Of a stretch of 64,000 bases of DNA, positions 1 to 8,892 are shown one piece after another. The stretch is from an uncultured Collinsella sp. (lineage in GTDB: Bacteria > Actinomycetota > Coriobacteriia > Coriobacteriales > Coriobacteriaceae). Under the pieces are notes generated by a model that was not told where the DNA came from, did not search any database, and was given only the letters and a program-made list of their open reading frames with translations. The position numbers were made by a program, and so were the translations under genes. Location: the NCBI GenBank assembly GCA_900552385.1, contig URZI01000001.1, positions 124,001 to 188,000 of the forward strand, read 5' to 3'. Numbering within the stretch: position 1 is the first letter of the stretch; each line of letters opens with the position of its first letter.

Positions 1-873
1 CTGATCGAGGGCATGCTCGACGAGCGCACCACCGAGATGAAGGCCGCCGCCCTCAAGCACGCACTTGAGCACGAGGCCGTCGACATCACGCTGCCGGGCA
101 TCCGTCCGCAGATCGGTCACCAGCACCTGATCAAGCAGATCATCGAGGAGGCCGAGGACATCTTCTGCGGCATCGGCTACACCGTCGAGTCCGGCCCCAT
201 GGTCGACACCTCCTATTACAACTTCACTGCGCTCAATGCTCCCATGGATCACCCGAGCCGCTCGGCCCGCGATACCTTCTACGTGGTCGACAACAACCCC
301 GGCAGCGTCGCGCACCCTGAGGCTCACGCCCACGGCGAGTCCGATGTGCTGCTGCGCACCCAGACCTCGGGCGTGCAGATCCACACCATGGAGTCGCAGA
401 AGCCGCCCATCTACATGATCTGCCCGGGCACCGTCTACCGTCCCGACACGGCCGATGCCTGCCACCTGCCTCAGTTCAACCAGATCGAGGGCCTGGTCGT
501 CGACGAAGGTATCACCTTTGGCGACCTTAAGGGTACGCTCGACTACTTTGTTAAATGCATGTTTGGCGAGGACCGCAAGACGCGTTACCGCCCGCATTTC
601 TTCCCCTTCACCGAGCCTAGCTGCGAGGTGGACGTGAGCTGCCACGTGTGCGGCGGCAAGGGCTGCAACTTCTGCAAGCACAGCGGCTGGATCGAGATCC
701 TGGGCTGCGGCATGGTCGACCCCAACGTCCTGATCAACTGCGGCATCGATCCCGAGAAGTACACCGGCTTCGCCTTTGGTATTGGCGCCGAGCGCGTCGC
801 GGCCCTGCGCTACGACCTGCCCGACCTCAGAACTCTCATGACGGGCGATATGCGCTTCTTGAATCAGTTCTAG
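1..873 (+). CDS. pheS: Phenylalanyl-tRNA synthetase alpha subunit (5' truncated by window)
   Basis: Catalytic alpha subunit of the cytoplasmic alpha2-beta2 PheRS, which charges tRNA-Phe. The frame is open from base 1, so the N-terminal coiled coil lies outside the window; about 290 residues are visible. Class II motif 2 is seen (YRPDTADACHLPQF), and motif 3 near the C-terminus (GFAFGIGAERVAALRY). A cysteine cluster (CHVCGGKGCNFC) lies between them. pheT follows after a 184-bp gap that holds a large palindrome. Identity is very secure; the true start cannot be seen. Confidence 0.96.
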   Translation: MIEGMLDERTTEMKAAALKHALEHEAVDITLPGIRPQIGHQHLIKQIIEEAEDIFCGIGYTVESGPMVDTSYYNFTALNAPMDHPSRSARDTFYVVDNNPGSVAHPEAHAHGESDVLLRTQTSGVQIHTMESQKPPIYMICPGTVYRPDTADACHLPQFNQIEGLVVDEGITFGDLKGTLDYFVKCMFGEDRKTRYRPHFFPFTEPSCEVDVSCHVCGGKGCNFCKHSGWIEILGCGMVDPNVLINCGIDPEKYTGFAFGIGAERVAALRYDLPDLRTLMTGDMRFLNQF

Positions 874-881
874 GCTGCGGC

Positions 882-974
882 TTGCCCAAGCACGGCACCT
901 CGGCGCTCATTCGTCGCTTGCGTACCAAAGTACGCGGCGCTCCTCTTTCGGGCCGATCTGCCGCACTTGGACAA
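882..974. repeat. Large imperfect palindrome between pheS and pheT
   Basis: Outer arms TTGCCCAAG (882-890) and CTTGGACAA (966-974) are followed inward by CGGCA/TGCCG and TCGGC/GCCGA. A perfect central hairpin GCGTAC-CAAA-GTACGC sits at 920-935, exactly at the centre of the whole element. There is no T-run, so it is not a classical terminator. It may be an intergenic repeat or an mRNA-processing structure between pheS and pheT. Confidence 0.7.
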
Positions 975-1057
975 CCCTCGCTTTGTAAGGAATGTTCACA
1001 AAGTTGAAGTTTCCACCTGCATTTCTTCGCAGGCTTTCAGTATGAAAGGAGAGCTAG

Positions 1058-3511
1058 ATGCGTGTTTCTTACGACTGGCTCAAGACCATGATCGATATTC
1101 CGGAGGATCCCAAGACTCTTTCGGACGAATATATCCGTACCGGCACCGAGGTCGAGGCGATCGACACCGTGGGCGAGTCCTTCGACCACGTGGTGACCGC
1201 CAAGGTGCTCACCAAGACCCTGCACCCCGATAGTGACCACATGTATGTGTGCTCGGTCGATGTGGGCGACAAGAATCTCGACGCCGACGGCAACCCCGCT
1301 CCGCTGCAGATCGTCTGCGGCGCGCAGAACTTCGAGGCCGGCGACCACATCGTCACGGCCATGATCGGCGCAGTTCTGCCCGGCGACGTCAAGATCAAGA
1401 AGAGCAAGCTTCGCGGTGTCGTGTCCATGGGCATGAACTGCTCCGCGCGCGAGCTCGGTCTGGGCGGCGACCACTCCGGCATTATGATCCTGCCCGAGGA
1501 TACGCCCTGCGGCATGCCGTTTGCCGAGTATGTGGGCTCGAGCGACACCGTGCTCGACTGCGAGATCACGCCCAACCGCCCCGACTGCCTGTCCATGATC
1601 GGCATGGCCCGCGAGACCGGTGCCATCTTCGATCGCGATTTCCACGTTGAGCTGCCCGCCATCAAGGCCGAGACCGGCCGCGCGACTGACGACGAGCTTT
1701 CGGTCGAGATTGCCGACGAAGGCCTGTGCGACCGCTACGTCGCCCGCATCGTGCGCAACGTGAAGGTCGGCCCGTCGCCCGACTGGATGGTCAAGCGCCT
1801 CAACGCCCTGGGCGTGCGCCCGCACAACAACATCGTCGACATCACCAACTATGTGATGATGCTCACCGGTCAGCCGCTGCACGCCTTTGACCTGTCTACC
1901 TTTGCCGAGCGCGATGGTCATCGCCGCGTGGTGGTTCGCGCCGCCCAGCAGGACGAGAAGTTCACGACCCTTGACGGCGAGGAGCGCACGCTCGACGCCG
2001 GCATGGGCCTTATCACCGACGGCGAGCGTCCCGTGGCGTTGGCCGGCGTTATGGGCGGCATGGATTCCGAGATCGAGGACGACACCGTCGACGTGATGGT
2101 CGAGAGCGCCTGCTTCAACGCCGGTCGCACCTCGCACACCAGCCGCGACCTGTCGCTGATCTCCGACGCCTCCATTCGCTTTGAGCGCCAGGTCGACGAG
2201 ACCGGCTGCGTGGATGTCGCCAACGTTACCTGCGCGCTCATCGAGCAGATCGCCGGCGGCGAGGTCGCCCCCGGCTATGTGGACGTGTTCCCCGCGCCCA
2301 AGACCATCGACAGCATCAAGCTGCGCTTGGCCCGCGTGCACGCCATCTGCGGCGCCGACATCGAGCCCGACTTTATCGAGCGCTCGCTCACCCGCCTGGG
2401 CTGCACCGTCGAGCGCGACGGCGAGGACTTTATGGTCACCCCGCCGAGCTTCCGTCCCGACCTGCCGCGCGAGATTGACCTGATCGAGGAGGTCCTGCGC
2501 CTGTGGGGCATGGGTCGCGTCACGGCGACCATCCCGGCTGCCAAGAACCACATCGGCGGTCTGACGCGCGAGCAGAAGCTTACCCGCAAGGTCGGCGAGA
2601 TCCTGCGCGCCTGTGGCCTCAACGAGACCACGACCTTTGGCTTTGCCGCCCCGGGCGACCTGGAGAAGATCGGCATGTCCACCGAGGGCCGCGGCTGCCC
2701 CGTGGTGCTCATGAACCCGCTGGTGGCCGAGCAGACCGAGATGCGCCGCTCGCTGCTGCCGGGCCTGCTGCAGTCTGTGGCCTATAACGAGGCCCACGGC
2801 ACGCCCAACGTGCACCTGTACGAGGTCGGCAGCCTGTTCCACGGCCGCGAGAACGCCAGCCTACCCAAGGAGACCAAGTCCGTGGCGGGTGTGCTCTCGG
2901 GCCAGTGGAGCGAGCAGTCTTGGAGCATGAAGTACCGTAAGCTGCGTTTCTTCTTTGGCAAGGGCATCGTCGAGGAGCTGCTCGCCCAGCTGCGCATCGA
3001 GAAGGTTCGCTTCCGTCCCGTCGAGGGCGAGGGCTATGCCTTCCTGCAGCCGGGTCGCGCCGCCGAGGTCCTGTCCGGCGGCACCGTGCTGGGCTGGGTC
3101 GGCGAGATTCACCCCGAGGCGCGCGAGGCGATGGGCATCGATGAGGTCGTCGTTGCCTTTGAGCTCGATCTGGACAAGCTGATCAAGGGCGCTCGCAACC
3201 AGGAGAACTACCGCGAGTTCTCGCAGTATCCGGCTGTTGAGCACGACCTGGCTATCGTGGTCGATAACTCCGTGACCTGCGAGGATCTTGAGCGCCGCAT
3301 TACCAGCGCCGGTGGCAAGCTGCTCGAGGGCGTGCGCCTGTTCGACGTCTACCGCGACCCGGTCCGCGTGGGCGTGGGCAAGAAGTCCATGGCCTTTGCG
3401 CTTACGTATCGCTCCGACGACCACACACTCACCAGCGAAGAGGTCGAAAAAGCACACCAGAAGATCGTCACCAAGGTGTGCAAGGGCGTAAACGGCGAGG
3501 TCCGCGGATAG
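1058..3511 (+). CDS. pheT: Phenylalanyl-tRNA synthetase beta subunit
   Basis: Beta subunit of PheRS (817 aa, normal length for the long bacterial form). It provides tRNA binding and the B3/B4 editing domain. Order seen: N-terminal EMAP/OB-type tRNA-binding domain (roughly residues 40-150), B3/B4 editing domain (about 210-390), B5 domain, catalytic-like core, and a C-terminal ferredoxin-fold anticodon-binding domain (about 725-817, starting near FSQYPAVEHDLA). The ATG at 1058 has a good upstream SD (AAAGGAGAG). It is paired with pheS as in most bacteria. Confidence 0.97.
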   Translation: MRVSYDWLKTMIDIPEDPKTLSDEYIRTGTEVEAIDTVGESFDHVVTAKVLTKTLHPDSDHMYVCSVDVGDKNLDADGNPAPLQIVCGAQNFEAGDHIVTAMIGAVLPGDVKIKKSKLRGVVSMGMNCSARELGLGGDHSGIMILPEDTPCGMPFAEYVGSSDTVLDCEITPNRPDCLSMIGMARETGAIFDRDFHVELPAIKAETGRATDDELSVEIADEGLCDRYVARIVRNVKVGPSPDWMVKRLNALGVRPHNNIVDITNYVMMLTGQPLHAFDLSTFAERDGHRRVVVRAAQQDEKFTTLDGEERTLDAGMGLITDGERPVALAGVMGGMDSEIEDDTVDVMVESACFNAGRTSHTSRDLSLISDASIRFERQVDETGCVDVANVTCALIEQIAGGEVAPGYVDVFPAPKTIDSIKLRLARVHAICGADIEPDFIERSLTRLGCTVERDGEDFMVTPPSFRPDLPREIDLIEEVLRLWGMGRVTATIPAAKNHIGGLTREQKLTRKVGEILRACGLNETTTFGFAAPGDLEKIGMSTEGRGCPVVLMNPLVAEQTEMRRSLLPGLLQSVAYNEAHGTPNVHLYEVGSLFHGRENASLPKETKSVAGVLSGQWSEQSWSMKYRKLRFFFGKGIVEELLAQLRIEKVRFRPVEGEGYAFLQPGRAAEVLSGGTVLGWVGEIHPEAREAMGIDEVVVAFELDLDKLIKGARNQENYREFSQYPAVEHDLAIVVDNSVTCEDLERRITSAGGKLLEGVRLFDVYRDPVRVGVGKKSMAFALTYRSDDHTLTSEEVEKAHQKIVTKVCKGVNGEVRG

Positions 3512-3633
3512 GTCCTGCACTGGGATATGGGTCGGCGGTGGCTGCCGCCGAGTCCTACGTGACCGCTATGCTCGGTATGAGGCACCGTTGAGCCTGTATA
3601 TATGACACGCGCATTACATAACGGCGTGCTGCT

Positions 3634-3662
3634 TTGTCGGCAGTGCGCCGTTTTGCTATGAT
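3634..3662 (+). promoter_or_regulatory. Predicted sigma-A type promoter of the nickel transporter operon
   Basis: -35 TTGTCG (3634-3639) and -10 TATGAT (3657-3662) are separated by 17 nt. The predicted transcription start, near 3669, falls beside the NikR-like operator at 3673-3700, a position suited to repression. Confidence 0.6.
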
Positions 3663-3672
3663 AGCCCGCGTC

Positions 3673-3700
3673 GTGTTACGAATTTGACAATACGTAACAC
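3673..3700. promoter_or_regulatory. NikR-type operator GTGTTAC-N14-GTAACAC
   Basis: A perfect dyad has half-sites GTGTTAC (3673-3679) and GTAACAC (3694-3700) with 14 nt between. It matches the alternative NikR consensus GTGTTAC-N13/14-GTAACAC that I recall for deltaproteobacterial (Desulfovibrio) nickel genes. It lies just downstream of the predicted -10 and 57 bp before nikMN. Nickel-dependent repression by a NikR encoded elsewhere is inferred. Confidence 0.7.
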
Positions 3701-3757
3701 TGTCAAGGTGATTTAAGCGGCGTTGCAATTCTGTGCGCCGACAACCGGGAGGCGTAC

Positions 3758-4843
3758 ATGCACATTCCAGATAACTATCTGTCCCCGCAGACCGATGCCG
3801 TCATGGCGGTGGCGATGGTGCCCGTTTGGGTTCACTGCATCAAGAAGGTGCGTGCCACGCTCGATCGCGAGCATATGGCGTTCCTGGGCATCTGCGCCGC
3901 ATTCTCCTTCTTGCTCATGATGTTCAACGTGCCGCTGCCCGGCGGCACCACAGGTCACGCCGTCGGCGGCGCGCTCATCGCGCTGCTGCTGGGCCCCGAG
4001 GCCGCGGCTATCGCTGTCTCGGTCGCGCTGGCGCTGCAGGCGCTGCTATTTGGCGACGGCGGCGTTCTGTCGTTTGGCGCCAACTGCTTTAACATGGCCT
4101 TTGTGCTGCCGTTTGTCGCTGCTATCGTGTTTCGTGCGCTCAACAGCCGTCTGCACGACAAGAGTTGGGGCACCTCGGTTTCTGCCATCGTGAGCGGCTG
4201 GGTTGGCCTGTGCCTGGCGGCCCTGTGCGCGGCGGTCGAGTTCGGTATTCAGCCGATGCTCTTCACCAACGCTTCGGGCGCTCCGCTGTACTGCCCCTTC
4301 CCGCTGTCCGTGGCTATTCCGGCCATGTTGATCCCGCATATGCTGGTTGCCGGTGTGATCGAGGGCGTGGCGACGGCCGCCATCTACGGTTTCATTAAGA
4401 AGACGGCGCCGAGCATTATCGTCGGGCCCGAGGCCGTCGATGGCCAGCTTGCTGCCGAGGGCGCTGCTGCCAAGAAGACCTCGCTGGTCCCCACGCTCAT
4501 TCTGGTCGCCGTGCTTGTCGTGGCTACGCCGCTCGGCTTGCTTGCCACCGGTGACGCCTGGGGTGAGTGGGATGCCGAGGGCGCCGCGACCGCCGTTCAG
4601 GAGGCTGGCGACGACAGCCTGCAGGCTTCGGTCGGCCTCGACACCCCGACTTTTGCCGATGCCCTGCCCACGGGCGATTACCTGCAGGCCTATTCCGAGG
4701 AGCAGGGTCTTGGCTTTGCCGGTCAGGCTGCCATGTATATCCTGTCCGGCGTGATTGGCGTGGCGGTGCTCACCATCGCATTCCGTCTGATTTCGCTGAC
4801 GGTTAAGGAAAGCGGTGCTCATGGCAATAGCCGAGCTGCCTAG
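3758..4843 (+). CDS. nikMN: ECF nickel transporter, fused substrate-binding NikM plus NikN/PDGLE domain
   Basis: Integral membrane S-component of an energy-coupling-factor transporter for Ni2+ (361 aa). The N-terminus MHIPDNYLSP carries the conserved His2 metal ligand of the CbiM/NikM family. About six membrane segments follow up to residue 220. After a linker, the C-terminal domain (about 240-355) has the PDGLE/NikN-like motif TPLGLLATGDAWGEW and a last membrane helix. CbiM (cobalt) is the alternative, but the NikR-type operator and the lack of cobalamin genes nearby favour nickel. The next gene overlaps its 3' end. Confidence 0.85.
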   Translation: MHIPDNYLSPQTDAVMAVAMVPVWVHCIKKVRATLDREHMAFLGICAAFSFLLMMFNVPLPGGTTGHAVGGALIALLLGPEAAAIAVSVALALQALLFGDGGVLSFGANCFNMAFVLPFVAAIVFRALNSRLHDKSWGTSVSAIVSGWVGLCLAALCAAVEFGIQPMLFTNASGAPLYCPFPLSVAIPAMLIPHMLVAGVIEGVATAAIYGFIKKTAPSIIVGPEAVDGQLAAEGAAAKKTSLVPTLILVAVLVVATPLGLLATGDAWGEWDAEGAATAVQEAGDDSLQASVGLDTPTFADALPTGDYLQAYSEEQGLGFAGQAAMYILSGVIGVAVLTIAFRLISLTVKESGAHGNSRAA

Positions 4844-5657
4844 CTGGCTTGCGGACGAGCAGCGTTACGAGCCCACGGGCGCTCGGCATCGCGTAATGCA
4901 ACAGAATGTCCTGCACCTGGCGAGCCTGCTTGAGCGGGTTCGCCTGGGTGGAGGCGCGCACGAGGGCGGGTCGATGGTCGACCGCGCCCTTTCTTGCGTT
5001 TCGGCTCCGGTGCGCCTGGTGGGGATGTTCGTCTGCGTCCTGTGCGTGTGCCTGACGCAGAGTCCGCTGTACCTGATGCTGATGGCGGCAATCGCGTTGG
5101 TGCTGGTCGCGGTGCGCCCCGCACGCGGGCTGCGTGCGACCTTTGTACCGGCGCTCGGCGCCACGGGGCTTGCCGTGGTTCTGGCACTGCCTGCCCTGCT
5201 GCTGGGCGCGTCTGCCACGGGCGCCATGCTCAAGATCGCGCTCAAGACGTTTATTAATGTGTCGCTGGTGCTGGGTGTTTCGTGGACGCTTACCTGGAGC
5301 CGCATGTCGGCGGCGCTCAAAATGCTGCACCTGCCCGACGAGGTTATCTTTACGTTTGATATGGCACTCAAGCATATCGAGGTGCTGGGACGCACGGCGC
5401 ACGATCTGTGCGAATCGGTCATGCTGCGCAGCGTCGGTTCCGCGCCCGCGGGTTTTTCGCGTACCGACTCGCTGGCGGGTATCATGGGCATGACGTTTAT
5501 CAAGGCGATGGAATGCAGCCGCGCGATGGACGAGGCCATGCTGTGCCGCGGCTTCGCCGGCGTGTATCCTGCGCCTGCACGGAGCGGCTTTGGCTGGCGC
5601 GATGCGGTTTACGCGGCCGGCGTTGCGTTGCTCGCCGTGTTGTGCGCGGTGCTGTAG
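4821..5657 (+). CDS. nikQ: ECF transporter T component NikQ/CbiQ
   Basis: Membrane coupling protein (278 aa) that joins the NikO ATPase to the NikMN substrate unit. Hydrophobic segments run from about residue 55 to 145, followed by the long cytoplasmic coupling helices and a final C-terminal helix. Alanine-rich coupling-helix motifs around SAALKMLHLPDEV and GMTFIKAMECSRAMDEAMLCRGF fit the CbiQ family. ATG 4821 is chosen over GTG 4815 because SD AAGGAAAG lies 8 nt before it. It overlaps nikMN by 23 bp, implying translational coupling. Confidence 0.85.
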   Translation: MAIAELPSWLADEQRYEPTGARHRVMQQNVLHLASLLERVRLGGGAHEGGSMVDRALSCVSAPVRLVGMFVCVLCVCLTQSPLYLMLMAAIALVLVAVRPARGLRATFVPALGATGLAVVLALPALLLGASATGAMLKIALKTFINVSLVLGVSWTLTWSRMSAALKMLHLPDEVIFTFDMALKHIEVLGRTAHDLCESVMLRSVGSAPAGFSRTDSLAGIMGMTFIKAMECSRAMDEAMLCRGFAGVYPAPARSGFGWRDAVYAAGVALLAVLCAVL

Positions 5658-5701
5658 CGCGGACGGTCGAACCGTCGATGTGAGTAGGGAAGGGCGACGT
5701 T

Positions 5702-6472
5702 TTGGCAAACGATACGAATAACGCGATGGGTGCGAGCGGTGCTGCCGGCACCGAGGTCACGCCGATCATCGAGTTTCGCGACGTGCTGTTTTCCTATGCG
5801 GGTCATACGGTGATCGACGGCATTTCATTGCAGGTGAACCGTGGGGAGCTCGTTGCTCTGCTCGGTCCCAACGGCTGCGGCAAGACGACGATCATGCGCC
5901 TTATCAACGGCCTTGAACTTGTGGACGCGGGTGCGTATCTGTTTGACGGGCATGCGGTCGATGCGGCATATCTCAAGGATTCCGCGACGGCCCAGCGGTT
6001 CCATCAGCGCGTGGGCTTTGTGTTCCAGAATGCCGATGCGCAGCTCTTTTGCGCCACGGTGGGCGAGGAGGTCGCGTTTGGCCCGACTCAAATGGGGCTG
6101 CCGGCAGACGAGCTCGAGCGTCGCGTCCGCGACGCCATGGAGCTGTTCCAGGTTGCCGATCTGGTCGATGCCTCGCCCTATCAGCTTTCGGGCGGGCAAA
6201 AGAAGCGCGTGGCGCTGGCTGCCGTCGTGTCGATGAACCCGGATATCCTGGTGCTCGACGAGCCTACCAACGGACTTGACGAGGACTCTTGCGACATCGT
6301 AGTCAACTTTCTACTGGCCTATGTTGCTGCCGGTAAGACGGTCTTGATGAGCACGCACCATCAGGATTTGGTACGACGCCTGGGTGCCCGTGCAATCTTT
6401 ATCGATCGATATCACCATGTGGTCGAGGCGCCGGTATCGTCGTATGGAACCGAGAGCGGCGTTGTGGAATAG
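5702..6472 (+). CDS. nikO: ECF transporter ATPase NikO/CbiO
   Basis: ABC ATPase (256 aa) that powers nickel uptake with NikQ. It shows Walker A GPNGCGKTT, Q-loop (VFQNADAQLF), signature LSGGQKKRVALA, Walker B ILVLDEPTNGLD and switch His in STHHQ. The start is probably the TTG at 5702, preceded by [14 protein letters not shown] 5726 has no SD. It is the last gene of the nikMN-nikQ-nikO operon. Only one ATPase is present, as is usual for group I ECF metal importers. Confidence 0.87.
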   Translation: MANDTNNAMGASGAAGTEVTPIIEFRDVLFSYAGHTVIDGISLQVNRGELVALLGPNGCGKTTIMRLINGLELVDAGAYLFDGHAVDAAYLKDSATAQRFHQRVGFVFQNADAQLFCATVGEEVAFGPTQMGLPADELERRVRDAMELFQVADLVDASPYQLSGGQKKRVALAAVVSMNPDILVLDEPTNGLDEDSCDIVVNFLLAYVAAGKTVLMSTHHQDLVRRLGARAIFIDRYHHVVEAPVSSYGTESGVVE

Positions 6473-6551
6473 TTGCTGCGTGGAGCGTGCGTAGCCGCCC
6501 GCGCGGCTTTGCCGTGATGGTATAGTTATCCAGGTTTTTATGGGGGTGGCT

Positions 6552-7400
6552 ATGCCAAGCTGGAACATTCATATCGCTCAGACGGAGCGTTTGCTGGAGC
6601 GCACCGGTGCGCTTGCCAATAGCGTGCGCGACCGCAATGCCTTTTTGTTTGGCTGCGTGGTTCCGGATATCTTCGTGGGCTATATGGTCCCTGGCATCGC
6701 CGATCCCATCCCGTACCGCATTACGCACTTTGCAAAGCCCGAGCCTATCCCTAAGCCTCGTGAGCATGAGTTCTGGGATACCTATGTGGCACCGTTGCTT
6801 AAAAGTTCGCCCACCGGTGCGCCAGCTGCCGCGACCTCGATTGTCGAGGAGCGCGAGCGACTCAATCGGGTGCATTATCCCCAACGTTACAAGGACGCCG
6901 AGCCGGTCGCCGGTCCCGGTGCTAGCGAGCTTTCGCTCGCGCCCGATGACGTGGCGCAGTCGCTGCTCGATCTGACGCTGGGCGTTTGGTCGCATCTGGT
7001 GGCCGATACCGTATGGAATACGCGTGTGAATCAGTACCTGGAGGCGCACGGCGGCAAGCCGTGCGAGGAATTCCGCATTAAAAAGCAAGGCGACTTTGAC
7101 TGGTTTGGCAAGACACTCGGCATCGTTTCGATACCGCGCGCGACCGATCGCCTGTATACTGCGGCGACCCGTTTTGGTCAGTATCCCATCCATAAGGAGT
7201 ATGTGCTCAAGACCATCGGCGTTATGCACGAGATTGTACGCGAAAACCCCGGCGAGTTCGATCATCCGCCGTATCGCCTGCTAACCGAGGAGTTTTTCGA
7301 TACAACGTTTACCGAGGTCATCGAGCTAACCGAGGCGGGATTTGCGGCTCGCGTCGAATCGCCCGATATGCCTGCGCTTCCCCTGATTGCTAGCTGCTAG
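6552..7400 (+). CDS. Zinc-dependent phospholipase C-like family protein
   Basis: 282-aa protein matching the Zn_dep_PLPC style of bacterial proteins. The N-terminus MPSWNIHIAQTERLL starts the helical fold; RNAFLFGCVVPDIF and LGVWSHLVADTVWNTRVN carry the His/Asp residues expected to bind metal. No signal peptide is seen, so it is probably cytoplasmic and its substrate is unknown. ATG 6552 is chosen because GGGGGTGG precedes it. It is transcribed alone and its stop overlaps that of the convergent gene (shared CTAG). Family assignment is moderate; enzyme activity is unproven. Confidence 0.65.
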   Translation: MPSWNIHIAQTERLLERTGALANSVRDRNAFLFGCVVPDIFVGYMVPGIADPIPYRITHFAKPEPIPKPREHEFWDTYVAPLLKSSPTGAPAAATSIVEERERLNRVHYPQRYKDAEPVAGPGASELSLAPDDVAQSLLDLTLGVWSHLVADTVWNTRVNQYLEAHGGKPCEEFRIKKQGDFDWFGKTLGIVSIPRATDRLYTAATRFGQYPIHKEYVLKTIGVMHEIVRENPGEFDHPPYRLLTEEFFDTTFTEVIELTEAGFAARVESPDMPALPLIASC

Positions 7401-8470
7401 CTGGCCGGCTTGGCGGTGAATAGCTCAACCCAATTGACAAGTAGCTCTTGCCGCAGGGTGACTTCGGCGGCGCGCTCCTGTTTGGTCTTTGGGGTGTAGG
7501 AAAGTCCAGCCTTTTTATGGATGAGCTCGGCTATGTGGTCGAAGCTCTTCTTATCCTTAATCTGGCCAAAGGTAATTTGGATGACGTCGTAGCCCATGCT
7601 TGTGAGCGCGGTGGCGCGCTCGGCATCGGAGAGGCTCGCGGCTTCGCTGTCGTGGGCGGAGCGGCCTTGGCATTCAAGGATGACACCCATGCTGTCGGTG
7701 GCGCTTTCGATGAGGATATCGGCGTAGCAGCAGGTTTTGTCATACAGCGAGCGCGCGGCGTCGCTGAGTGGGATGCGCACGTTGTTTGCGATGTTGATGC
7801 CCATGCCGCCCTCGTCGCGGGGGAGCGAGATAAGCATGGAGGTCTGTACTTCGAAGGGCGAGGCGGTCTGTCCTGTCATGCGTTCGGCGGCCCAGCGGAG
7901 CTGCTTAACACCGCGCAGGCCTGCGGCCTGCTTGGCGAACGCGGCGATATCCGCTGCGGAAAGAAGCGGCGTGCGCTTCCACAGGTTGGTATCCTTGCCG
8001 TTGACGTCGATAACCCGCTCCCAGCCGCAGTTGGGTGGAATGAGCTTAAGCGAAATAGCTTCATCAAGTTGCCGTTGCGCTCGTTTGCAGGGTGTATACA
8101 CAGCAAACGAGCTGCACATCTCATAACACGCCATAAGCAGCTGGTTGCGTGAGACCTGCGTAGCAAGGTTGAGCAGTGTGAACTCGGGCGATGTGACATC
8201 AAACCCATGCTCGGTTTGCCTAAACGACCCGGGAGGCGGCTCTTGGGTCAGGAGGTGCGATTTAAACAGGCTTCGCGACCCGGATTGTGCCCGAGTGAAT
8301 ACAATCCTGTGAAGCGGTGCGTGAAGCAGGTCTTTTACAACTGCATGACTTCCGAGGCCGCAACATCTGCGATCCATATTGCCAAGGCTAATGGCAGGGT
8401 AAAGGCCTAATATCTGTGGCGGGATACGGTGATAGTAAAAAGCGGATTGACCGCATAGCGTCAGGTCCAT
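7397..8470 (-). CDS. Hypothetical protein with PD-(D/E)XK endonuclease-like C-terminus
   Basis: 357-aa protein of unknown function. ATG at 8470 is chosen because a perfect AGGAGG lies at 8476-8481. The N-terminal two thirds show no motif I recognise. Residues about 255-320 resemble a DUF559/Vsr-like nuclease fold: acidic strand YADILIE, then ILECQG (in place of ExK), then DAERATALTSMGYDVIQIT, whose spacing recalls the Arg/Leu helix and last strand of that fold. It may be related to AbiE-type or very-short-patch-repair-like proteins, but this is inference. It converges on the phospholipase-like gene. Confidence 0.5.
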   Translation of the reverse strand: MDLTLCGQSAFYYHRIPPQILGLYPAISLGNMDRRCCGLGSHAVVKDLLHAPLHRIVFTRAQSGSRSLFKSHLLTQEPPPGSFRQTEHGFDVTSPEFTLLNLATQVSRNQLLMACYEMCSSFAVYTPCKRAQRQLDEAISLKLIPPNCGWERVIDVNGKDTNLWKRTPLLSAADIAAFAKQAAGLRGVKQLRWAAERMTGQTASPFEVQTSMLISLPRDEGGMGINIANNVRIPLSDAARSLYDKTCCYADILIESATDSMGVILECQGRSAHDSEAASLSDAERATALTSMGYDVIQITFGQIKDKKSFDHIAELIHKKAGLSYTPKTKQERAAEVTLRQELLVNWVELFTAKPAS

Positions 8471-8521
8471 GACGTCCTCCTGGTCGAAATATGCTTTTGG
8501 ACCGTGCGATGCCAGTGTCAA

Positions 8522-8649
8522 TTCGGAAGTATGCGGCAAAATCTAAACCTTGTGAGCAGACCTGGCTTTTGAGGCTAGTTTATCAGGCATTTTGTTGCGA
8601 AAAAACGGGGTGTGCTCGGAGGTATCAGAATTTGCCGCATACTTCCGAA
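8522..8649. repeat. Inverted repeat pair upstream of the endonuclease-like gene
   Basis: Two exact 19-bp inverted copies of TTCGGAAGTATGCGGCAAA lie at 8522-8540 and (as complement) 8631-8649, separated by 90 bp. The match extends weakly inward (ATCT/TTCT). They lie between the start of the 7397-8470 gene and the pyk terminator, in a gap (8471-8892) with no credible gene. They could be a small MITE-like remnant or paired protein-binding sites. Confidence 0.6.
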
Positions 8650-8829
8650 AAGCAGGTCAATCCGGCTCTTGCTAAAACGATTTAGCAGCGTCGGTTAAGG
8701 TGTGGGTTTGCCACCGGGCGAACACTTTTAGCGCTTGGGACTTTATTCATTGGGTCTCGAAGGGTGGATTTCGCGCTTTTGGTAAAGAAATGAGTGTGTG
8801 TTTTGCCGTGCGCCGGCATTGGCACAGAA

Positions 8830-8864
8830 AAAGGGCCCGGAAGGCTTCGCCTTCCGGGCCCTTT
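8830..8864 (-). terminator. Rho-independent terminator of pyk
   Basis: A GC-rich perfect stem, AAAGGGCCCGGAAGG with its complement around a TTCG-type loop, is followed on the minus strand by a T-run. It lies 28 bp past the pyk stop. Confidence 0.85.
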
Positions 8865-8892
8865 GCGATGCAAGTGTGCTTGCAAGTACGAC

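Noticed and set aside
1037..2842. 601-residue open frame antisense to pheT
   Set aside because: Shadow frame with biased composition and no SD.
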